Part shown: positions 13,497 through 19,317 of the stretch, piece by piece
Position numbering within the stretch: the first letter of the stretch is position 1
Layout: every line of letters begins with the position of its first letter
DNA from: an uncultured Corynebacterium sp.
GTDB taxonomy: Bacteria; Actinomycetota; Actinomycetes; Mycobacteriales; Mycobacteriaceae
Direction of reading: 5' to 3'
Length of the DNA: 19,666 nt
NCBI GenBank assembly: GCA_946222625.1
Contig: CAMILJ010000021.1
Location: 1-19,666 of the forward strand
Notes under the pieces: generated by a model
What the model saw: the letters and a program-made list of their open reading frames with translations, nothing else
What the model was told of the DNA's origin: nothing
Database searches by the model: none
Translations under genes and position numbers: made by a program

Positions 13497-14033
13497 ATGG
13501 CGAAAATCGGCATCATCCTCGGCTCTACCCGCGACGACCGCGCCGGGCTGGCCATTGCCCAGTGGGTCACTGACCTCGCTCAGGGCCGCGACGTGGACTA
13601 CGAGCTTATCGACCTCAAGGCCTTCGATGTCCCGATCCTCACCTCCTCCGTCATCCCTATGGCGGCAAACAAAAAATACGAGGACCCGAATGTGCAGGCC
13701 TGGTCCGATGCGATCGATTCCTGTGATGCCTATATCTTTGTCACCCCGGAGTACAACCACTCCGTGCCGGGCGCGTTCAAGAACGCCGTCGATTCCCTCG
13801 GCGCCGAGTGGGTAGCCAAGCCGATTGCGTACGTGGGCTACAGCTTCAGCGGTGGCATCCGCGCGGTAGAGGCGTGGCGCCTCATCATGGCAAACTTCTC
13901 TATGCCGCAGCTGCGTACCCAGCTGGATATCTCGCTGAATACCGACATGAAGGATGGCACCTTCACCCCGGCTGATTTCAAGGCCGGGATCGTCGAAAAC
14001 ATCTGCGCCGAACTGGAAGAAGCCCTATCCTAG
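13497..14033 (+). CDS. NAD(P)H-dependent FMN reductase / flavoprotein
   Basis: A 178-residue cytoplasmic flavodoxin-like reductase of the FMN_red (SsuE/ArsH/azoreductase-like) family. It binds FMN and transfers electrons from NAD(P)H to FMN, quinones or similar acceptors. The phosphate-binding loop is GSTRDDRAG starting at residue 9, and the flavin-contact motif PEYNHSVPGAFKNAVD begins at residue 84. The ATG at 13497 has GAAAGG 7 nt upstream; the GTG at 13482 in the same frame overlaps that site and is less likely. A short-chain dehydrogenase gene starts 5 nt after the stop. The physiological acceptor is unknown. Confidence 0.88.
   Translation: MAKIGIILGSTRDDRAGLAIAQWVTDLAQGRDVDYELIDLKAFDVPILTSSVIPMAANKKYEDPNVQAWSDAIDSCDAYIFVTPEYNHSVPGAFKNAVDSLGAEWVAKPIAYVGYSFSGGIRAVEAWRLIMANFSMPQLRTQLDISLNTDMKDGTFTPADFKAGIVENICAELEEALS
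14026..14031 (+). promoter_or_regulatory. -10 box (TATCCT) of the leaderless SDR gene
   Basis: TATCCT spans the last codons of the FMN reductase and ends 7 nt before ATG 14039. The SDR gene has no Shine-Dalgarno sequence, so it may be transcribed leaderless from here in addition to readthrough. Confidence 0.45.
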
Positions 14034-14038
14034 GGCGC

Positions 14039-14731
14039 ATGGAAAAAGTAGCAGTCGTTACAGGAGCGTCTTCGGGGATTGGGGAGGTGTCGGCAAGAGC
14101 ATTGGCGGCTGACGGCTGGCATGTCATTGTCGGCGCGCGGCGCGTAGAGCGCCTTGAGGCCCTCGCGAAGGACATCGGCGGCGAGGCATATGCCCTCGAC
14201 GTGACCTCGGAAGAGTCCGTAGCCCAGTTTGCCTCCCGTCTCGACCGCGTCGACCTCTTGGTCAACAACGCCGGTGGGGCAAAAGGCTTGGAGCCCCTCG
14301 TGGATACCACCATCGAGGATTGGCAGTGGATGTACGAGGTCAACGTCCTCGGCACCGTTCGCATGATCCAGGCTCTCATGCCGAAGCTGCGGGGCGGGCT
14401 CATTATCAACATGGGCTCTGTGGCCGGGTGGAACGTCTACGAGGGCGGTTCCGGTTACAACGCTGCAAAACATGGTGTGCGCGTGATTTCCCGTGCACTG
14501 CGTATTGAGGAACACGGCGTTCGCGTTACCGAACTTGACCCAGGCCGTGTAGCCACAGAAGAGTTTTCCCTCAATCGTTTTCGGGGCGACACCGAACGTG
14601 CCGCACAGGTTTATGACGGCGAGCTCAACCTCACCGCAGAAGACATCGCTGAGGCAGTGCGTTGGGTGGCGTCCCTGCCGGAGCACGTCAACATTGACAC
14701 CATGACCATTAAGCCGCGCACGCAAAGCTAA
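14039..14731 (+). CDS. short-chain dehydrogenase/reductase (SDR)
   Basis: A 230-residue classical SDR oxidoreductase using NAD(P). The Rossmann cofactor motif TGASSGIG is at residues 8-15 and NNAGG near 78-82; Arg34-Arg35 after the second strand (VGARR) suggests NADP preference. The catalytic triad is Ser127, Tyr140 and Lys144 (YNAAK). The segment DPGRVATEEFS and overall pattern resemble YdfG-type 3-hydroxy-acid dehydrogenases, but the substrate is not certain. The ATG is 5 nt after the FMN reductase stop. The leaderless -10 box argues for some independent expression. Length is normal for YdfG-like enzymes, slightly short. Confidence 0.88.
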   Translation: MEKVAVVTGASSGIGEVSARALAADGWHVIVGARRVERLEALAKDIGGEAYALDVTSEESVAQFASRLDRVDLLVNNAGGAKGLEPLVDTTIEDWQWMYEVNVLGTVRMIQALMPKLRGGLIINMGSVAGWNVYEGGSGYNAAKHGVRVISRALRIEEHGVRVTELDPGRVATEEFSLNRFRGDTERAAQVYDGELNLTAEDIAEAVRWVASLPEHVNIDTMTIKPRTQS

Positions 14732-14763
14732 ATTACCTGTTTCGCTGCAGGTGAGACGCCTCT

Positions 14764-14769
14764 TATAGT
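14764..14769 (+). promoter_or_regulatory. -10 box (TATAGT) of the LysE-family gene
   Basis: TATAGT is a near-consensus -10 box in the 80-bp gap between the SDR and LysE genes. A weak TTCGCT lies 17 bp upstream. The sequence GCATGTG occurs twice just downstream (14771-14777 and 14789-14795), where the transcript would begin. Confidence 0.5.
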
Positions 14770-14811
14770 GGCATGTGTTAGTGAAAACGCATGTGAGTAT
14801 GGGGGTGTTAA

Positions 14812-15459
14812 GTGGCTTTCAGCGCCATAGTGGCCTTGATGGGCGTGTGGTTCGCGGCGATGGCTTCGCCGGGGCCAGATGTGGTTCAGATTATTCGTTT
14901 GGGTGCACGTTCCACGCGTGCGGCGGTGTGGGCTGCAATAGGAAGCACGACCGGCTTGATGATGTGGACCGTTGCTTCGTTGGCGGGGCTTACCGCGCTG
15001 ATTTCGGCCCATCCTGAAATCCTTGTGGCGCTGCAGGTTGCCGGCGGTAGCTATCTGCTGTGGATGGCGTTTTCTGCAATTAGCAGCGGCATCAAAGAGC
15101 GCCGCGCTCCGGCAACGATGAATCCTCAACCGCGCGGGTTCACCCCGGACGGCATCATCAGACTCGGCACGGCGTACCGCATGGGCCTGGTCAGTGATCT
15201 TTCTAATCCCAAGGTGCTCATCTTTTTCGGCGCTATCTTCGCCAATTTCATCGATCCGGGCATGGGCTTGAGCGCGAATGTCACGGTTGGCTCAGTGCTG
15301 ATTATTGAAAGCCTCATTATTTTTGTCGGCGTTGCGTTGTGTACCCGTGCGGTGGCGAAGTGGATGGCAAAGAACTCCGCCGGGGTAGATATCTTTAGCG
15401 GAGTCGTGTTTGCCCTGCTTGGCGTCATCATTCTGGCAGAGGGAATTCTTGCGCTTTGA
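14812..15459 (+). CDS. LysE/RhtB family amino-acid exporter
   Basis: A 215-residue inner-membrane exporter of the LysE/RhtB superfamily. It has five to six hydrophobic helices and the family signature SPGPDVVQIIRLGARSTRAA near residues 18-37, where the conserved Gly-Pro lies. The LWMAFSAI segment follows. A second conserved motif is NPKVLIFFGAIFANFIDP, near 133-150. The start is the GTG at 14812: the codon before it is an in-frame stop, and GGGGGTG lies 5-11 nt upstream. No LysR-type partner gene (lysG) is adjacent, so a lysine/arginine role is not indicated; threonine, homoserine or another metabolite is possible. Confidence 0.87.
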   Translation: MAFSAIVALMGVWFAAMASPGPDVVQIIRLGARSTRAAVWAAIGSTTGLMMWTVASLAGLTALISAHPEILVALQVAGGSYLLWMAFSAISSGIKERRAPATMNPQPRGFTPDGIIRLGTAYRMGLVSDLSNPKVLIFFGAIFANFIDPGMGLSANVTVGSVLIIESLIIFVGVALCTRAVAKWMAKNSAGVDIFSGVVFALLGVIILAEGILAL

Positions 15460-15465
15460 GCTGGG

Positions 15466-15471
15466 TATGCT
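15466..15471 (+). promoter_or_regulatory. -10 box (TATGCT) of the leaderless S4 gene
   Basis: TATGCT ends 7 nt before ATG 15479, in the 19-nt gap after the LysE-family gene. No Shine-Dalgarno sequence is present. It should drive the S4 / VOC / alkyltransferase-like operon. Confidence 0.5.
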
Positions 15472-15478
15472 GGTCAAC

Positions 15479-15757
15479 ATGCTAGAAGTCTCAATTAAGG
15501 GAGAATCCATTAAGCTCGGCCAGTTCCTCAAACTGGCCTCCTTGGTCGCGACTGGGGGTGAGGCCAAGGAACTCATTGAGGAGGGGCAGGTCACCGTCAA
15601 TGGGGAAGTGACTACGCAGCGCGGAGCAACGCTGACGCTTGGCGACGTCATCTGTGTCTCCGACACCTGCGCCCGCGTCGTTGAAGACGACGACGATTAT
15701 TTTGATGAGGCCACCGCCGATGATGACTTCGACCCAGAGAAGTGGAGGAACCTGTAA
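15479..15757 (+). CDS. small S4-domain RNA-binding protein
   Basis: A 92-residue protein whose first ~65 residues form an S4 RNA-binding domain of the YbcJ/YaaA kind: KLGQFLKLASLV, then the EAKELIEEGQVTVNGEVTT segment typical of S4 domains. The remaining tail is strongly acidic (Asp/Glu repeats ending in DPEKWRNL). Such stand-alone S4 proteins are thought to bind structured RNA, possibly rRNA or tRNA. The start ATG 15479 (MLEVSIKGES) follows a -10 box; the frame is open further upstream inside the LysE-family gene but without features. The stop overlaps the VOC start (TAATG). The function is unproven. Confidence 0.82.
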   Translation: MLEVSIKGESIKLGQFLKLASLVATGGEAKELIEEGQVTVNGEVTTQRGATLTLGDVICVSDTCARVVEDDDDYFDEATADDDFDPEKWRNL

Positions 15758-16461
15758 TGCCCGCTTTTGAAGCTGAAGTAGGAATGCCTTACTGGATTAC
15801 TCTGGCCAGTTCTGATGTGAAGGCCTCCGAGAAGTTTTACTCGGCCGTGCTGGGCTGGGAATTCGAAGATGGCATTGCCCGCCTTCAAGGTCTGCCGATT
15901 GCCGAAATTGTTCCGGGCCAGGACACCTGGGCTACCTATTTCCTCTCCCGCGACTTGGAGGCAGATTGCGCACGGGTCGAACAACTCGGCGGCAAGATTC
16001 TTGCTTTGGGTACCCCGCTGGCGCTCGTGCTCGACAAGTCCGGTGCCATGTTTGGCTTGACGCAGCCGGAGCTCGACCGATTCGTTGCTGGCGGTGAGCC
16101 GGGGACCCCGGTGTGGCACGAGCTGACGGTCTCGGAGGATTTTCACTCAGCGCTGGACTTTTATGGTGAGCTCTTTGATTGGGAAATCCGTGGCGATGAG
16201 CACTATGCGGTGGCGGAGGAAGAAGGCGCTGCCTTCGCTGGTTTCTGGCACGCGGAGGGTCTGCCGAGTTTCTGGCAAACATACTTGGGAGTGCGGGACA
16301 TTGACCAGGCAGCGAAGGCTGTGATTGATAACGGCGGAAAAGTGATCCGCGAGCCCCACGATTCACCGTTCGGCCGCCTGTGTCTGATCGAGGATTCCAC
16401 GGGTGCGACGCTCACCTTGTGCGAGGTTGAGGATGCCCCCGACGAACCCGTCGAGCTCTAG
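15757..16461 (+). CDS. two-domain VOC (glyoxalase-like) protein
   Basis: A 234-residue protein made of two vicinal-oxygen-chelate domains, residues ~8-112 and ~120-228. Repeated elements mark both halves: YWITLASSDVKASEKFYSAV with LGWEF, and WHELTVSEDFHSALDFYGEL with FDWEI. VOC proteins include glyoxalases, dioxygenases and binding proteins for small hydrophobic molecules. Actinobacteria carry related two-domain proteins (the mycobacterial CFP30B/CFP32 type). The typical metal ligands His and Glu are not obvious in every expected position, so activity is open. GGAGG at 15744-15748 lies 8 nt upstream of the ATG, which overlaps the S4 stop codon by 1 nt. It is the middle gene of a three-gene operon. 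Confidence 0.83.
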   Translation: MPAFEAEVGMPYWITLASSDVKASEKFYSAVLGWEFEDGIARLQGLPIAEIVPGQDTWATYFLSRDLEADCARVEQLGGKILALGTPLALVLDKSGAMFGLTQPELDRFVAGGEPGTPVWHELTVSEDFHSALDFYGELFDWEIRGDEHYAVAEEEGAAFAGFWHAEGLPSFWQTYLGVRDIDQAAKAVIDNGGKVIREPHDSPFGRLCLIEDSTGATLTLCEVEDAPDEPVEL

Positions 16462-16753
16462 AGTCACGGAGGTAGTTCTCCGCATTCCGCCTGGCAACGT
16501 CTCCACCTACGGAGAGATCGGCAAAGCCGTAGGGGTCGGCGCGCGCTATGTGGGCTGGGTGATGGCGAAAAGCGAAGATCTGCCCTGGTGGCGTGTGGTC
16601 AACAGTACCGGCCGCGCGCACACCTCCGCTGCCCAAGACCATTGGGATGAAGAAGGTATCCCACACCGAGGGGACCGCGTGGTCCTTTCGGAGTGCGGTC
16701 TGGATGCAGCGGATCTGGGAGGCAGCGCCACTCTCGGTGACGGGATCGTCTGA
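16433..16753 (+). CDS. alkyltransferase-like protein (ATL; MGMT-type DNA-binding domain)
   Basis: A 106-residue protein homologous to the C-terminal domain of O6-alkylguanine-DNA alkyltransferase. The usual PCHR active site is P51-W52-W53-R54 (LPWWRVVNS), so the acceptor cysteine is replaced by Trp, the hallmark of ATL proteins. These bind O6-alkylguanine without repairing it and hand the lesion to nucleotide excision repair. The DNA-binding helix (VSTYGEIGKAVGVGARYVGWVM, residues 23-44) with Tyr26 and Arg38 is intact. ATG 16433 has GAGG 6 nt upstream and overlaps the VOC gene by 29 nt. It ends the S4-VOC-ATL operon. Confidence 0.87.
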   Translation: MPPTNPSSSRVTEVVLRIPPGNVSTYGEIGKAVGVGARYVGWVMAKSEDLPWWRVVNSTGRAHTSAAQDHWDEEGIPHRGDRVVLSECGLDAADLGGSATLGDGIV

Positions 16754-16782
16754 ATACCTCTTTGGGATAAGCCGGGGTATTC
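16752..16782. terminator. possible hairpin terminator between the ATL and HNH genes
   Basis: GAATACC (16752-16758) pairs with GGTATTC (16776-16782), extendable by two further pairs including a G-U, followed by CTTT. It begins in the ATL stop codon. A second hairpin, ATCCGTC (16805-16811) with GACGGAT (16821-16827), precedes the HNH stop. Neither has a long T-run, so they may act as weak terminators for the two convergent genes. Confidence 0.4.
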
Positions 16783-16832
16783 CTTTGCTACTGCGAGTTA
16801 CATCATCCGTCGTCTTAAATGACGGATCTTGT

Positions 16833-18110
16833 CTAGAAGGGGATTTCCTCACCACCTTCGGATTCCTTCTTCTCTGCCTTTTCTCCATTGGCGTGAAGTT
16901 CAGCTGCTTGTTGTTCTTTGTCTAGTTCAGCTTTAAGCTCTTGAGCCTCACGATGCTTCCTGCTGCGGAAGCCTTCAATATCTTGCGCCACAGTTCGTGC
17001 CCAGCGCTTGTTCTTAGGAGCTAGTGGCCCGGAAGGCTCTGTGATTGCCCACGTGCCATCCTCGAAAAGCCAGACCACATCGCCGGTATCCGGGTCCAGG
17101 ATATAAAAGGCCCGTCCGTCGGTCTTCATGTTGTGGTGATGCTGGCACAACGCGACCATGTTATCCGGATGCGTTGGTCCACCGTCGGCGTAGTTAATGC
17201 GGTGGTCTAACTGGCATAGCCACGCTGGCATTCCACAGCCGGCTGCACGGCAGGTGCCATCGCGCCCTTCAACATATTTGCGAACCAATGTGGCTGGTCC
17301 GTAACTATTAGAGGCTTCCGGCTTGGTGCTCAAGTCTCTTTTCGTTACAGCTTGTGCTGGGATATTGTCTGCCTGCCAGCCGTGCCCTTCTACAAACATT
17401 GGGGCGTCCTCTACATCGTCGGCCTTATACGTGTGGAGCACTACTCGGGCAGCTTCTGGTTCTATTTTTCCAGTTGTTAGAAGGATTAGTGCTTCTGCCA
17501 TAGACACCTCATGCTTTTCGGCGGCTGCTTTAATAGCCTCATGGATGATGATTCCAACGCTGCTATCCACCTCTAGTTCTATGGTGGCGCGTTGGTCGCG
17601 GGTGAGGATGGAATATCGATTCTTTGTCCGCTTATCCTCCACTGCTATGGAGTCGTCATGCACTTTGACAAGGTCACGCATACGGCGACGAATCTGCGAC
17701 GTGGTGGGAAATACCTGATTTGGCTTCGTAGGTGTAAGCCAACGGGTCAACGCAGCATCAATAGCGGCCACTACCTCAGTGGAAGGTTGGCCGAGTTTAG
17801 CCATGACCTGGTCGATGGCAATCAAGGCGGGTAAGTCCAGCAAAAAATCTGTATCTTGCAGGGCCTTGAGCTGGGGTAGCTCTTTCAGGCGGTAAATTCC
17901 CATGATTATGCGAGCAACTGCCCCGGCTGCTTTACCCGTCTTTAGTCCAAGGCGCATGCACGCTGTATCTGAGTCCTCGTCCAAGGCGGGAAGGACGCTA
18001 GACCAAAACTCGTAGTCTGCTTGGCGTATGGCCTTACCTTTCATGCACACTGGGTCGTTCGGATTGGAATGAGAAAAATAGGAAACAACAACGTCTGTAG
18101 CGGAAGACAC
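16833..18110 (-). CDS. DUF222 / HNH endonuclease-domain protein
   Basis: A 425-residue protein of the DUF222-HNH family, common in actinobacteria and often multicopy. The N-terminal ~270 residues are helical DUF222-like. The HNH nuclease region spans about 287-331: zinc cysteines Cys287, Cys292 and Cys322, the core Asp302-His303, Asn317 and His324-326 (LDHRINYADGG, NMVALCQHHH). The C-terminal ~60 residues are highly charged and end in G-G-E-E-I-P-F, like the tip of single-stranded-DNA-binding protein. The start is GTG 18110 with GGGGG 5 nt upstream. The gene and its flank are more AT-rich than their surroundings, which suggests horizontal transfer. The DNA target is unknown. Confidence 0.85.
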   Translation of the reverse strand: MSSATDVVVSYFSHSNPNDPVCMKGKAIRQADYEFWSSVLPALDEDSDTACMRLGLKTGKAAGAVARIIMGIYRLKELPQLKALQDTDFLLDLPALIAIDQVMAKLGQPSTEVVAAIDAALTRWLTPTKPNQVFPTTSQIRRRMRDLVKVHDDSIAVEDKRTKNRYSILTRDQRATIELEVDSSVGIIIHEAIKAAAEKHEVSMAEALILLTTGKIEPEAARVVLHTYKADDVEDAPMFVEGHGWQADNIPAQAVTKRDLSTKPEASNSYGPATLVRKYVEGRDGTCRAAGCGMPAWLCQLDHRINYADGGPTHPDNMVALCQHHHNMKTDGRAFYILDPDTGDVVWLFEDGTWAITEPSGPLAPKNKRWARTVAQDIEGFRSRKHREAQELKAELDKEQQAAELHANGEKAEKKESEGGEEIPF

Positions 18111-18442
18111 GTCAACCCCCTCTTTGCTAGAGATAATAAGAAGATTCGAACCCCCACTGTCCGAAAACCCTTTCGAATCATGAGTTTATCCTGAACTTCT
18201 TGGGAAGTCCATACCCTGGCAGAAAGTTGTGATTAGAGAGGAAAATGAGGCTATTGATGCGGAATGTATAGATCCAACGTGGATTCTGTCGATGCCCTGT
18301 GGGCTGTTGAGAGATCTATAGGGAAAGCCATAAATGAAATGACTGTTCGAACTCTGGTGTGAGAAGCCGGCGTGCTGCAACTCTAGGGCGGTGTGGTTTA
18401 AGTGCCAATCGGGATTGTTGAAACTGTGACTTGAGTTAATCT
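18111..18442. other. 332-bp AT-rich intergenic region, no convincing gene
   Basis: The region is markedly poorer in GC than the rest and holds no ORF with family features. It contains the HNH promoter region, with a minus-strand TATTAT at 18138-18133. The inverted repeat GATTCGAA (18143-18150) / TTCGAATC (18172-18179) and the 8-bp inverted repeat TATAGATC (18267-18274) / GATCTATA (18313-18320) are also present. A 32-codon frame at 18264-18362 (+, MYRSNVDSVD...) has no ribosome-binding site. The end near 18415-18442 holds the promoter of the next gene. Confidence 0.6.
18415..18442 (+). promoter_or_regulatory. candidate promoter of the secreted SxxK protein gene
   Basis: TTGTTG (18415-18420) and TAATCT (18437-18442) are 16 bp apart. 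The -10 box abuts ATG 18443, so if it is used, transcription would start near the in-frame GTG 18449 and translation would begin there. Confidence 0.4.
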
Positions 18443-19216
18443 ATGAAAGTGCTTAAACTTCGTTCCCTTATTGCTGGTCTTGCTCTAGCGACCGTCGCTG
18501 CGCCGTCCGCTCAGGCTTTGACCTTTGATCCCGGAAAAGTCCCGCCACGCACTCAAATGACCGTGCGCTATGCCGACGGAAACTCGGTTTCCACTGGAAA
18601 TGGCCACGAGTCTCGTCCTGCGCTATCCCTCGCGAAGCTGTACCTAGGAATGTGGGTCCTGAAATATGGCGCGCCGGAGGATAAAGCGCGGGTGGAAAAC
18701 ATGGTTCGCTTCTCTGAGGATGGCACCGCTAGCGATCTGGAGCGGAAGTATCCGCAGGCCATACCTTCCATCATCGGGGAATATCGCTTGGGGGAGACCC
18801 ATCACAACGGTTACTGGGGCAATACCACGACGTCGACGGAGGATCTCGCTCGCTTTATTGGGGTGATATTTGGCGACCCAGTTGCTGCACCGCTCATGAA
18901 AGGTATGGCGACGGCAGCGCCTGTGGCATTCGACGGATATCGTCAGGACTTCGGCACCGCGCGGATTCCAGGCATTATCGGAACGAAATTTGGGTGGTCA
19001 GATGACCGGCAGGTGCATGCGAGCGCCTCTTTCGGTCCTGGGTATAGTGTGGCGGCAAATACCTATGGATCTCCCGCGGATCTCACCGCAGATGTGCTCG
19101 GTGCGGTGGAGGTACAGCCGCAAGCGCCGAACTTGCCGACGCCCCCTCAGGACCTGCGCGATAGGGCGTGTGCGGAGCTGAAGCGCGCTGTGCCTAGTTC
19201 ATCGCACGTGTGCTGA
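18443..19216 (+). CDS. secreted beta-lactamase-fold serine hydrolase-like protein
   Basis: A 257-residue protein with a Sec signal peptide (basic KLRS, hydrophobic LIAGLALATVAA, likely cleavage after APSAQA near residue 25). The mature part has an S-L-A-K motif at 62-65 (SxxK nucleophile and base) and K-F-G at 182-184 in IIGTKFGW, the KTG-equivalent of the penicillin-binding/beta-lactamase fold. The middle SDN-like motif is not clear (SEDGTASDLE is in its place). Two cysteines close to the C-terminus (RACAELKR...HVC) could form a disulfide. The ATG at 18443 lacks a Shine-Dalgarno sequence; GTG 18449 is a possible leaderless start. Beta-lactamase activity should not be assumed; a peptidase or inactive relative is as likely. 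Confidence 0.65.
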   Translation: MKVLKLRSLIAGLALATVAAPSAQALTFDPGKVPPRTQMTVRYADGNSVSTGNGHESRPALSLAKLYLGMWVLKYGAPEDKARVENMVRFSEDGTASDLERKYPQAIPSIIGEYRLGETHHNGYWGNTTTSTEDLARFIGVIFGDPVAAPLMKGMATAAPVAFDGYRQDFGTARIPGIIGTKFGWSDDRQVHASASFGPGYSVAANTYGSPADLTADVLGAVEVQPQAPNLPTPPQDLRDRACAELKRAVPSSSHVC

Positions 19217-19228
19217 TTGGCCACGGGT

Positions 19229-19247
19229 TTAGCTAAGTTTTACCTTT
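19229..19247 (+). promoter_or_regulatory. candidate DtxR site upstream of the last secreted-protein gene
   Basis: TTAGCTAAGTTTTACCTTT matches the DtxR consensus TWAGGTWAGSCTWACCTWA at 15 of 19 positions. It touches the proposed -35 box (TTTGCG, 19245-19250), where binding would repress transcription in iron-rich cells. Confidence 0.4.
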
Positions 19248-19272
19248 GCGGAAACTGAGAAATTAATATATT
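19245..19272 (+). promoter_or_regulatory. candidate promoter of the last secreted-protein gene
   Basis: TTTGCG (19245-19250) and TATATT (19267-19272) are 16 bp apart in an AT-rich stretch. The leader would carry GAAAGG at 19303-19308, 9 nt before ATG 19318. Confidence 0.45.
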
Positions 19273-19317
19273 CTCGGCTACCAAATAAGCGGTTACTAAC
19301 CCGAAAGGTAATTCCCT

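Noticed and set aside
18344..18352. TGTTCGAAC as a LexA (SOS) box
   Set aside because: Only one half-site of the actinobacterial consensus is present; the second half does not follow at the required spacing.
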